Part shown: in pieces, positions 6,711 through 13,081 of the stretch
Layout of the letters: every line of letters starts with the position of its first letter
How positions within the stretch are numbered: the stretch's first letter is position 1
Source of the DNA: Pseudomonadota bacterium
GTDB lineage: Bacteria; Bdellovibrionota; UBA1018; CAIMNF01
NCBI GenBank assembly: GCA_027482725.1
Contig: JAIXVT010000194.1
Span: 1 to 13,081 of the forward strand
DNA length: 13,081 bases
Direction: 5' to 3'
The notes under the pieces: generated by a model
What the model was told of the DNA's origin: nothing
The model's input: the letters and a program-made list of their open reading frames with translations, nothing else
The model's database searches: none
Program-made: the position numbers and the translations under genes

Positions 6711-8030
6711 GGCTGCCGCCTGATAATCCCGATGTTTTTCGGTACCCCGCGCTGTCCCAAACAATGATCTCAACTGACCACATGCCGCTAAAATATCGCG
6801 CCCCCGAGAAATCCGCACTGTCGCGGTAAGCCCGGCATCTAAAAGAATTTTTTGAAACGCCATTACGGTTTCGTCCGTTGGACGTTTAAAATCAGATCCC
6901 GGATGCTCATTAAATGGGATCAGATTCACCTTAGAGGGGATTCCCCGAAACCACTGGATCAATCGGTAAGCGTCTTCGGGTTGATCGTTAAAGTCTTTCA
7001 ACAACACGTACTCAAACGTGATCCTTCGGTGAGAACCCAAGGGAACCTTACGGCACTGCTCCAACAACACTTCGATCGGCCACTTGCGGTTAACCGGCAT
7101 AATGTGATCGCGCTGAGCATTGGTAGACGCGTTAAAAGAAATCGCAAGCGACACATCGGTTTGGGAATACAGCTCTTGAATCCCCGGTACCAAGCCACTG
7201 GTGCTGACGGTGACTTTTCGCTTGGAAAAATTCAATCCATCTTCGTCAAGCAGAATCTGGCATGCCTTGGCCACATTCTTCACGTTGTGCAGGGGCTCCC
7301 CCATTCCCATGAATACGATATTGGTGATGGGCGCCCGGAGTCGGAGTTCGTGGATCTGGGTTACGATTTCAAACACCTCGAGCGATCTATCCAAGCCTTG
7401 AACGCCGGTTAAACAAAACTTACACGCCATCGCACAACCGACTTGTGACGAAACACAAGCCGTCAAGCGCGACCACAGGGATTTGTCTAAGCGCTCTTTT
7501 TGTAGACCGAGACGTTCGATATTTTTTCCCGACAATTGGCTTTGGGTGACCTGATGCGTAAGTTTAGAGGAGTCCTTCATCACCGCAGACGAATCATCAT
7601 ACAAATCGTCATCGTCTTCGGGATGTTGATCCGTTTGCTGACCAGAGTCTGCGGCGTTCACGCGCTCTTTCAGGGCCGAGGGAATAATCACCGATTCGAT
7701 GGTCTTTTGATCATCGAGTTTCCATAAAAATTTGTAGGTTCCGTCCAAAGATTGTTTTTCAAAAACAACGGGAAACCGATGAATGCGCATTTCGGCCTTA
7801 AGTCGCGTCCGGATTTCTTTGGATAAATCCGTCATGGCATCCCAATCCAAAACGCCACGCTGATACACCCAATGGAAAATCATCTTTGCCCGCATTTTGG
7901 CTTGTTTCAGCCGCTTTTTTTCCCTCTCGGGATCAAGGATCATCTCCCCGTCTTGGAGCCCTTGGGGCGCGGTGAGGCTTGCGAGGTAATCCGCAAGCTC
8001 TTGTTTGGTAAAGTTTTGCAAAACGAGCAT
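6699..8030 (-). CDS. rlmN: RlmN, dual-specificity 23S rRNA/tRNA adenine-C2 methyltransferase with an acidic insertion
   Basis: The 443-residue protein contains the radical-SAM cluster motif C199-xxx-C203-xx-C206 in CVSSQVGCAMACKFC, and the family motif FMGMGEPLHN. The two catalytic cysteines are C192 (E. coli C118 position) and C417 in ILAACGQLRS (C355 position). RlmN methylates A2503 of 23S rRNA and A37 of some tRNAs. Usual length is about 350-390. The extra length is mainly a segment of about 65 residues between VIIP (114-117) and CVSSQVGC (192-199). It is rich in Asp, Ser and Gln, including DDDDLYDD, exactly where other RlmNs have only 6-8 residues. It is probably a disordered loop. No Shine-Dalgarno precedes the ATG and a -10 lies 6 nt upstream, suggesting a leaderless mRNA. 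Confidence 0.93.
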   Translation of the reverse strand: MLVLQNFTKQELADYLASLTAPQGLQDGEMILDPEREKKRLKQAKMRAKMIFHWVYQRGVLDWDAMTDLSKEIRTRLKAEMRIHRFPVVFEKQSLDGTYKFLWKLDDQKTIESVIIPSALKERVNAADSGQQTDQHPEDDDDLYDDSSAVMKDSSKLTHQVTQSQLSGKNIERLGLQKERLDKSLWSRLTACVSSQVGCAMACKFCLTGVQGLDRSLEVFEIVTQIHELRLRAPITNIVFMGMGEPLHNVKNVAKACQILLDEDGLNFSKRKVTVSTSGLVPGIQELYSQTDVSLAISFNASTNAQRDHIMPVNRKWPIEVLLEQCRKVPLGSHRRITFEYVLLKDFNDQPEDAYRLIQWFRGIPSKVNLIPFNEHPGSDFKRPTDETVMAFQKILLDAGLTATVRISRGRDILAACGQLRSLFGTARGTEKHRDYQAAATPE

Positions 8031-8036
8031 CTTGGA

Positions 8037-8065
8037 ATATTAGCTGATTGTTTTTGTCGGGTCGA
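8037..8065 (-). promoter_or_regulatory. Candidate promoter giving a leaderless rlmN transcript
   Basis: On the minus strand TCGACC (8060-8065, 4 of 6 matches to the -35) and TAATAT (8037-8042, 4 of 6 to the -10) are 17 nt apart. The expected start is 7 nt after the -10, at 8030, which is the A of the rlmN ATG. There is no purine-rich ribosome-binding site between them. Motif-based inference. Confidence 0.4.
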
Positions 8066-8088
8066 GAAAGAAGATAACCTAGGCAAAT

Positions 8089-8114
8089 TTTAAACTTAAT
8101 TTGTTTAAACTTAA
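8089..8114. repeat. Direct repeat TTTAAACTTAA x2 in the rlmN / acyl-CoA dehydrogenase divergent region
   Basis: An exact 11-nt repeat occurs at 8089-8099 and 8104-8114, 15 bp from start to start. The second copy contains the palindrome GTTTAAAC (8103-8110). The position between divergent genes, just upstream of the likely rlmN promoter, is suitable for a transcription factor, but AT-rich sequence can produce such repeats by chance. The rest of 8031-8206 holds a T10 run (8172-8181) and no recognisable gene. Confidence 0.4.
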
Positions 8115-8206
8115 AATCGCCTTGTCCACCCCCCTTTCCTAAAAAATCTCTCTCGATGAAAAAAATTAAACTTTTTTTTTTACGGTACTCGGGACAAACT
8201 CGGCTC

Positions 8207-9379
8207 ATGTGGTACTTCACCAAAGAGGAATGGCTACTTGCAGAATCCACGCGCGCTTTTGCGCAGGAGCAACTTGCTCCCCAAATTGAGCACTTAGACG
8301 AGACCGAATCGTTTAACACCCAAGCCTTTCAGGCTTTAGGGGAACTCGGTCTGCTCGGCATCACCGTGCCCGAAGACGATGGGGGTGCGGGCTTGGGCGC
8401 CGTAGCGGCAACGCTTGTGATGGAAGAACTTGCAGCGGTCGATGCGTCCACAACTTTATCCTATTTGGCTCATAGTATTTTGTGTGCCAATCAAATTGGA
8501 GCAAACGCAAACCCCGAACAAAAAAAGAAATTCCTCCCCGACCTGATTTCTGGAAAAAAAATTGGCGGAATGGGCATGAGCGAACCCGGCGCGGGATCAG
8601 ACGCACTGGGAATGATTACACGCGCTGACCGTCGCCTGGACGGTACCTACCTGATCAACGGATCAAAAACCTGGATCACCAACGGACCCAATGGGGATCT
8701 GTTTTACTGTTACGCCAAGACAGGCCCCGGGCGCAAAGATGTTTCTACATTCGTTATTGAAAAATCCATGCCAGGATTCAGCACAGGAAAAAAATTTAAA
8801 AAAATGGGGATGCGCGCTTCTCCTACAGGGGAACTTTGGTTTTCAGATGTGGTCGTGCCTGAATCCCACCGTATTGGTACGGAAGGATCATCGATCAAAG
8901 CAATGATGAAGAACTTGGACATTGAGCGGATTACGATTTCCGGGATTTCATTAGGAATTGCCCGCTCCTGCATCGAAACTGCAACCCGCTACGCCCGCGA
9001 GCGAAAACAATTCGGGGTGCCTATTGGATCGTTTCAACAGATTCAGGAGCGTCTCACCGAAGCCAGCGCCTGGTACGAGGCCTGCCGCGCACTCACGTAT
9101 CAAGCGGCAAAAACGTGGGACTTAGGATTGATGACCGGTAAAGAGGCGTCGATGATGGCCGCAAAAGCCAAGCTCCAAAGCGCCCAAATGGCAACACAAG
9201 TTGCGCTTGATGCGATCCAAATTTTAGGCGGCTACGGTTACACCCGGGAGTTCCCTGTCGAGCGCCAGATGCGTGATGCGAAGTTGATTGAGATTGGCGC
9301 AGGCACGAACGAAGTTTTACGCTTGATTATTGCACGCCAAATGCTCGGGGACGTCGCGGACGAGCTGATGCCGTCGTAA
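8207..9379 (+). CDS. Acyl-CoA dehydrogenase, isovaleryl-CoA-dehydrogenase-like
   Basis: This FAD enzyme of 390 residues (from ATG 8207) oxidises an acyl-CoA to the 2-enoyl-CoA. Both family signatures are present: GMSEPGAGSDALGM, and QILGGYGYTREFPVERQMRD near the C-terminus, preceded by ARERKQFG. Where straight-chain enzymes such as MCAD carry the catalytic Glu (YEGT), this protein has IEIGAGTNE with Gly. An alternative Glu is present in NLDIERI (Glu240), the position used by isovaleryl-CoA dehydrogenase, so a branched-chain substrate from leucine degradation is likely. That specificity is inferred from active-site geometry. An upstream in-frame ATG at 8156 would add 17 residues before the usual MWYFTKEEW start and lacks a ribosome-binding site, so I chose 8207. 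No other leucine-catabolic genes are in the window. Confidence 0.88.
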   Translation: MWYFTKEEWLLAESTRAFAQEQLAPQIEHLDETESFNTQAFQALGELGLLGITVPEDDGGAGLGAVAATLVMEELAAVDASTTLSYLAHSILCANQIGANANPEQKKKFLPDLISGKKIGGMGMSEPGAGSDALGMITRADRRLDGTYLINGSKTWITNGPNGDLFYCYAKTGPGRKDVSTFVIEKSMPGFSTGKKFKKMGMRASPTGELWFSDVVVPESHRIGTEGSSIKAMMKNLDIERITISGISLGIARSCIETATRYARERKQFGVPIGSFQQIQERLTEASAWYEACRALTYQAAKTWDLGLMTGKEASMMAAKAKLQSAQMATQVALDAIQILGGYGYTREFPVERQMRDAKLIEIGAGTNEVLRLIIARQMLGDVADELMPS

Positions 9380-9453
9380 TTTGAAAGGAATTACGAGCGC
9401 CTGGATGCCTCTCTGTCAGAGTCGCTTCGGTTGGTGAAAACGACACTGCGCTC
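9375..9453. repeat. Nested inverted repeats between the acyl-CoA dehydrogenase and the downstream convergent gene
   Basis: CGTAATT (9375-9381) and AATTACG (9389-9395) form a perfect 7-bp hairpin that includes the TAA stop of the dehydrogenase. Next, GAGCGC (9395-9400) pairs with GCGCTC (9448-9453) across 47 nt. Inside that span are CTCTG/CAGAG (9411-9421) and GTCG/CGAC (9421-9424 and 9441-9444). No T-run follows on either strand, so this is not a standard intrinsic terminator. It may be a 3'-end stability or factor-dependent termination element. Confidence 0.35.
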
Positions 9454-9472
9454 AAATTTAAAAATTCTAGAA

Positions 9473-10477
9473 CTAGGTTCCATCCATACCTTTAAGAACG
9501 CTCTCAACTTCTTTCAGTTGCCTTTGAATAAGGACGATCCGGGCGATTAGACGGCGTTGTTTATCTAAGTTGTTTGGATCTTGATTCAGTTCAGCAATTT
9601 CATCAAAAAGAGCCTTGGTCAACTTAGCCAGCTGAGGAGTAACCTGATCTACGATTACCTTCGATCCCTCGATCAGAAGGGAAAATGGTTTCTTGTAGGA
9701 ATTAAAGAATCCCGTCATTTGATCCGATGACACGTGGAAATCCGTGAGAAGCATTCTCTGTTCCGGCAGATAAACAAAAAAACGAATTGCTTTTCCTTGG
9801 ACTTTATTACTCAAAGAATACACAAACTCATGCCGATCCTGATCAAAAGCCAAGTTCCAATTGTTCAAATCAAAATCTGAAGAAAAAAATTCCTTAAACT
9901 GGAGAATCTCATGAGCGATCACATCGACATGAAAAAGATAACTCGTAAGAGCCTCTGCAAAGCGCATCACCTGCTGGGGAGTCCGGAGGTATTGAAATTC
10001 TAGCTTGGATAGATCCGTCAGGCGAACAAGATGTTCTCTAAGGCCGATAGGGTACTGACCTCCCCCCATTGGGCTAAATTGTGCATTAAATTCGGTACGA
10101 AATTTCTGGGCATGTGATAGTAAATTCGGAAAGATTTCACTCAAGATAGTTATCGCCTTGGACGTAAAAGGTGTTTTTCCGGAGTTGGGGTTATTAAAGC
10201 TAAAAGCTGACCATGCATTAAACCCAAACCGAATGCGGGTGGCATAATCCGTAGAACGCTTCAATTCGATACCCAGAAGCTTTCTACCCGTGAGCTTATC
10301 TTGGAAGCTCTTCTCGTTTTGTATAATTTCATTAAAACTTTTCCCAGACAGGACGACCGCTTTACCCGGAACAAAATCTGAATGAACAGTAATCCCATTT
10401 TTGATGCCAGAGACATAGTGTGGAAGATAAGGGTCTATGACCAGCTGATCAAAACTACCCGAGCTAAACAGCTTTAT
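9473..10477 (-). pseudogene. C-terminal part of a frame-split secreted protein of unknown function
   Basis: The minus frame is open from just after a TAA at 10480-10478 down to the TAG at 9473-9475 (334 codons). The first 71 codons (10477-10265) contain no ATG, GTG or TTG. The earliest canonical start is the TTG at 10264, without a ribosome-binding site. Yet the translation above it looks like real protein (for example SSGSFDQLVIDPYLPHYVSG). The upstream signal-peptide gene ends in another frame at 10464, so the two overlap by about 14 nt and very probably were one gene of about 470 residues. The later part is alpha-helical, with a Lys/Gln/Glu-rich C-terminus (residues such as RRLIARIVLIQRQLKEVESVLK). 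I recognise no domain. If the TTG is used, a 263-residue cytoplasmic protein would be made instead. Confidence 0.6.
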
Positions 10478-10889
10478 TTAATTCCGGATGAACTTGCCCC
10501 TCTTTGGGGATAACGATGGCAACGAATGAATCTTTAATGGATTGAAACCATTCTCTGTTTTGGACTGCGGTTAAGAGTCGATCCTGATATATCCCGAAAA
10601 AAGACTCTACCCGATAAACCACCCCGGAATAAGTAAGCACTTGCTCTAATAAAGGCAGGAATGCGCCATCGACGAACTTCTTGTATTCGATGAGCTCTGT
10701 TTTCGAACTCAATCTTTCGCCGTTTAGAAAAAGGAGAAAATCCTGATAGTTTTTGATCCGGGTATTGCCAGTAAATCGCAGTTGATGGTAATCGTCCTTA
10801 TAAACTCCGGTCAACATTTTAACGCAATTCCGCAAATCTGCAGACGCATCTAAACTTAAAATCAAAACAACAAGCACGACCCACTTCAT
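10464..10889 (-). CDS. N-terminal part of the frame-split secreted protein (signal peptide present)
   Basis: From the ATG at 10889, which has AAAGGA about 5 nt upstream, the frame encodes 141 residues. A Sec signal peptide MKWVVLVVLILSLDASA is followed by DLRN, with cleavage likely after ASA at residue 17. The mature part has KDDYHQLRFTGNTRIKNYQ, a hydrophobic helix-rich centre and a conserved-looking SGVVYRVESFF segment. The frame ends with HPELNKAV and a TAG at 10464-10466. Protein-like sequence continues in the +1 frame, so the natural product is probably longer. The ORF remains open upstream to 10928, but those 13 extra residues (MLGVRYDLDQRNF) precede the signal peptide and are unlikely. 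A -10-like TATGAT lies at 10908-10913. Function not recognised. Confidence 0.65.
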   Translation of the reverse strand: MKWVVLVVLILSLDASADLRNCVKMLTGVYKDDYHQLRFTGNTRIKNYQDFLLFLNGERLSSKTELIEYKKFVDGAFLPLLEQVLTYSGVVYRVESFFGIYQDRLLTAVQNREWFQSIKDSFVAIVIPKEGQVHPELNKAV

Positions 10890-11192
10890 AAAATTCCTTT
10901 GATCGAGATCATACCTTACCCCCAACAAACAAAAAAAATCAACAATTAATTCTCATCTAAAACCATTTTATTTTTAAATAATAATTAAAAAATTTCTCCC
11001 TCTTCACTTCAACGCCATCACAAACACTGGACTTGCCTAGCTACGCTCGGGCAGCAGTGTCAACGGATATCATTTTAATTGAACATGTAGAAACAAATGC
11101 GCTTGCCCCATTCTCGAAAAAGTCAAATCTATCGACATATTTCTTGATCCTCTGAGCTAGTGGCCCAGAAAAAATGGAGGTATATTTTTCTT
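10890..11192. other. AT-rich divergent intergenic region (303 nt)
   Basis: No gene is visible. On the minus strand TATGAT (10908-10913, 5 of 6 matches to the -10) could start the split secreted gene, though no good -35 is 17 nt upstream. TTTTTAA (10971-10977) and TTAAAAA (10985-10991) form an AT-only inverted repeat in a very A/T-rich block (about 10940-10995), which could act as a promoter-activating or protein-binding segment. The stretch 11030-11060 is more GC-rich and contains a weak TTGCC/GGGCA inverted repeat. A GTG at 11160 could extend the next gene by 11 codons. Nothing else can be supported. Confidence 0.4.
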
Positions 11193-11507
11193 ATGTTAAG
11201 AACACGTTTTTCACTCTATCAAAGTCTAATTCCCTTATTTACTCTGATGATCCTTTACCCCCAAACGACCTGGTCTGTGGACTCTCCTGAAAAACCCAAC
11301 CGCTCATCGAGAACATCTTCATGCTCGGTCGGGTTCTCAGATATCGTCATTGAAGATAAAACCGTCAGGATTGGAGGATGCAATGTCGTCTGTGACACAG
11401 ATGGCACCCACTTCCCCCGCCCAGTGTGCATAGGACTTAAGCAAACCGGAAAAACCGGATTCTCTCAGTACACCCCCCCCCAATGTTCCTGTGACAGGGC
11501 AGACTGA
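11193..11507 (+). CDS. Small secreted six-cysteine protein of unknown function
   Basis: From the ATG at 11193 the protein is 104 residues. It has a Sec signal peptide (about residues 1-28, hydrophobic core LIPLFTLMILY, cleavage near TTWS before VDS) and a mature part of about 76 residues. That part carries six cysteines (44, 63, 67, 79, 98, 100), enough for three disulfides. Segments GFSDIVIEDKTVRIGGC and VVCDTDGT suggest short beta strands; the end is CSCDRAD. A perfect GGAGG lies at 11176-11180, but 12 nt from the ATG, longer than usual. The alternative GTG at 11160 would put the n-region 11 residues further out. It is convergent with the deoxyhypusine-synthase homologue (25 nt apart). The six-cysteine pattern is even and the frame intact, so I believe it is real. 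No family recognised. Confidence 0.6.
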   Translation: MLRTRFSLYQSLIPLFTLMILYPQTTWSVDSPEKPNRSSRTSSCSVGFSDIVIEDKTVRIGGCNVVCDTDGTHFPRPVCIGLKQTGKTGFSQYTPPQCSCDRAD

Positions 11508-11532
11508 AAGGAATACGGCAAACTGGCTCCCC

Positions 11533-12513
11533 TTACCCGCCCAACACATACGCGAAAATCAGCGGTGCCACAATCGTTGCATCGGATTCAATCACATACT
11601 TAGGGGTGTCTACGCCGAGTTTAGCCCAGGTGATTTTTTCATTAGGCACAGCACCCGAATACGACCCGTAGGACGTGGTCGAATCGCTAATCTGACAAAA
11701 GTATCCCCAAAGTTTTGGGTTACGACTTAAATCCTTCTCAAGCATCGGCACCACACAAATCGGGAAGTCCCCCGCAATGCCGCCACCAATTTGGAAAAAG
11801 CCCAAAGAACATTTCCCCGATGTGGTTTCAGTGTACCAATCTGCAAGGTGCATCATGTACTCAATTCCAGAGCGCACGGTATGCACATTTTTTACTCGCT
11901 TTTCCAAACAGTAACTTGCGTACATGTTGCCTAAAGTGGAGTCTTCCCAACCCGGTACATAGATTGGGATATTTTTTTCGGCCGCAGCCACCATCCAGGA
12001 GTTCTTGGGGTCGATCTGGTAATGCTGGACAAACTTCCCTTTTTTAATCGCGCGGTAAAAATACTCATGCGGAAAACAACGCTCACCTTTACTCTCCGCT
12101 TCGAGCCACTCCTCTTCCATGATGCGCCAGATTTTACGCATAGCCTCTTCTTCAGGAATGCAGGTGTCTGTAACGCGGTTCAAGTTACGCTTCAGCAAAT
12201 CCAATTCCATCTCCGGCGTCAAGTCACGATAGTTTGGAATGCGCTCGTAGTGATTGTGGGCGACGAGATTATAAATATCTTCTTCAAGATTTGCACCCGT
12301 GCAAGAAATCCCGTGAATCTTGTCTTGCCGGATCATCTCAGCCAAAGAAATCCCAAGCTCGGCCGTGCTCATGGCTCCAGCAAGGGTTACAAACATTTTT
12401 CCTCCACCCGCTAAATGGTTTTCATACGCTTTAGCAGCATCAACAACCGTTGCCGCATTAAAATGGCGATAGTGGTGATTCATAAACTCACGAATCGATT
12501 TAGTGTTCATCAT
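11533..12513 (-). CDS. Deoxyhypusine synthase family protein (bacterial polyamine aminobutyl-transferase homologue)
   Basis: The 326-residue protein aligns by eye with deoxyhypusine synthase. It has the NAD-binding segments LAGAMSTAELG (44-54), ISCTGANLEED (69-79) and IGGGIAGDF (242-250), and near the end ITWAKLG with the reactive lysine at 298 (human Lys329 position), followed by ESDATIVAPLI (309-319). The eukaryotic and archaeal enzyme transfers an aminobutyl group from spermidine to eIF5A. Bacteria lack eIF5A, so bacterial members are thought to act on small polyamines, for example making homospermidine-type products. The exact reaction here is not determinable. The ATG overlaps the stop of the slipin gene (ATGA), with AAGGA 6 nt upstream, so the two are translated together. 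Confidence 0.88.
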   Translation of the reverse strand: MMNTKSIREFMNHHYRHFNAATVVDAAKAYENHLAGGGKMFVTLAGAMSTAELGISLAEMIRQDKIHGISCTGANLEEDIYNLVAHNHYERIPNYRDLTPEMELDLLKRNLNRVTDTCIPEEEAMRKIWRIMEEEWLEAESKGERCFPHEYFYRAIKKGKFVQHYQIDPKNSWMVAAAEKNIPIYVPGWEDSTLGNMYASYCLEKRVKNVHTVRSGIEYMMHLADWYTETTSGKCSLGFFQIGGGIAGDFPICVVPMLEKDLSRNPKLWGYFCQISDSTTSYGSYSGAVPNEKITWAKLGVDTPKYVIESDATIVAPLIFAYVLGG

Positions 12514-13081
12514 AACTGGTCCTTCTTTCCTAAAAAGGGTTTCAATAGATCCATAGGGAGCGGCACAATGGTCATAGTCGAATGCTCGGTGGACATCTCA
12601 CGCAAGGTTTGCAAATAACGAAGCTGTAATGAGATCGGATTATTCTCCATCTGTTCGGCGGCTTGCCTTAATTTAATGGAAGCCTCGAATTCGCCTTCGG
12701 CAGAGATAATTTTTGCACGACGCTCGCGTTCGGCTTCGGCTTGTTTCGCCATGGCCCTTTGCATCTCAACAGGGAGATCCACTTGTTTGACTTCAACGTG
12801 GGAAACCTTCACGCCCCAGGGGGAGGTCTGAGCGTCCAAAATGGACTGCAAACGCTGATTAATCGAATCGCGCGATGCCAAAAGAGCGTCCAAGTCCACT
12901 TGCCCGACAACAGACCGTAAAGTAGTCTGGGCAAGTTTAGACGTCGCCATGAGGTAATTTTCCACCTCAATGACGGCCTGTACGGGATCTACAACCTTGA
13001 AATAAATAACGGCGTTAACTTTAATCGTGACGTTATCGTGAGTAATAATGTCCTGAGGGGGAACGTCCAAGGTCACCGTTC
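12510..13081 (-). CDS. SPFH/band-7 (slipin/stomatin-like) membrane protein, partial
   Basis: The frame is open to the right edge, so the N-terminus is missing; 190 codons including the stop are present. The text VPPQDIITHDNVTIKVNAV and VIYFKVVDPVQAV is the start of the SPFH domain. It continues with LRSVVGQVDLDALLASRD and WGVKVSHVEVKQVDLP. A C-terminal coiled coil rich in Ala/Glu/Arg follows (AEAERERRAKIISAEGE), which is typical of slipins. Such proteins oligomerise at the membrane, often with NfeD proteases as partners, and organise membrane microdomains. About 65 residues with the transmembrane helix should lie beyond the edge. A GTG at 13074-13076 is in frame but sits inside the conserved domain (before TLDVPPQ), so it is not the true start. 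The stop overlaps the deoxyhypusine-synthase start. Confidence 0.88.
   Translation of the reverse strand, partial: TVTLDVPPQDIITHDNVTIKVNAVIYFKVVDPVQAVIEVENYLMATSKLAQTTLRSVVGQVDLDALLASRDSINQRLQSILDAQTSPWGVKVSHVEVKQVDLPVEMQRAMAKQAEAERERRAKIISAEGEFEASIKLRQAAEQMENNPISLQLRYLQTLREMSTEHSTMTIVPLPMDLLKPFLGKKDQL

Noticed and set aside
6699..8030. Cfr-type antibiotic-resistance methyltransferase instead of RlmN.
   Set aside because: The sequence has typical RlmN wording (FMGMGEPLHN, CVSSQVGC, ILAACGQLRS) and sits in a housekeeping context. Nothing specific to Cfr is visible.
10262..10264. TTG at 10264 as the true start of the downstream half of the split gene.
   Set aside because: No ribosome-binding site, and 71 protein-like in-frame codons precede it. 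It is kept only as an alternative.
10464..10889. Similarity of the split secreted protein to ADP-ribosyltransferase toxins (SGVVYRVES resembles the YRG motif).
   Set aside because: No STS motif or ExE catalytic pair is visible in either frame, so a single Tyr-Arg is not enough.
11160..11192. GTG start at 11160 for the six-cysteine protein.
   Set aside because: It has no ribosome-binding site, while GGAGG precedes the later ATG. The extension also lengthens the signal-peptide n-region.
1..13081. CRISPR arrays, insertion sequences, prophage genes, tRNA or rRNA genes.
   Set aside because: No regularly spaced repeats, transposase or integrase motifs, terminal inverted repeats or cloverleaf sequences were found on either strand.

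Overview
The window comes from a Gram-negative bacterium with an ordinary chromosomal gene set: an outer-membrane assembly lipoprotein (BamB), an outer-membrane beta-barrel protein and several Sec signal peptides. No phage, IS element, CRISPR array, tRNA or rRNA is visible. The mix (Rrf2-SUF, YfgM-BamB, a YcgR-like PilZ protein, a bacterial deoxyhypusine-synthase homologue, many secreted proteins of unknown function) would suit a Bdellovibrionota or other 'deltaproteobacterial' lineage. That placement is an impression, not a proven assignment.

Left part, minus strand (1-4027). A YfgM-like membrane protein and BamB are followed by an Rrf2/IscR-type regulator, SufC, and SufD, which runs off the left edge. 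Spacing is tight (YfgM/BamB adjacent, regulator-SufC 14 nt, SufC/SufD overlapping by one base), so this is probably two consecutive operons, one for outer-membrane protein biogenesis and one for Fe-S cluster assembly. SufB is not where it would lie in a B-C-D order, and may be further left, outside the window.

Centre, plus strand (4115-6651). A divergent beta-barrel gene is followed by the most interesting non-coding element. A good sigma70-like promoter (4933-4961) and a strong intrinsic terminator (5040-5073) bracket about 107 nt that can fold into three hairpins, the middle one exposing a CU-repeat loop. It is either a small RNA gene or an attenuated leader of the next operon. That operon holds a ROK sugar kinase and a YcgR-like c-di-GMP receptor sharing an ATGA overlap.

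Right part (6699-13081). RlmN (minus) carries an acidic insertion of about 65 residues and looks leaderless. It is divergent from an isovaleryl-CoA-dehydrogenase-like acyl-CoA dehydrogenase (plus). A more AT-rich, poorly recognisable stretch follows. It holds a secreted protein whose coding sequence is broken into two frames at about 10464-10478, a 303-nt intergenic region, and a small secreted six-cysteine protein. The window ends with an SPFH/slipin gene (cut by the right edge) overlapping by ATGA a deoxyhypusine-synthase-family gene.

The annotated products are mostly housekeeping. The parts that could be new are the small RNA or leader, the split secreted gene, the six-Cys protein and the slipin-DHS pairing.
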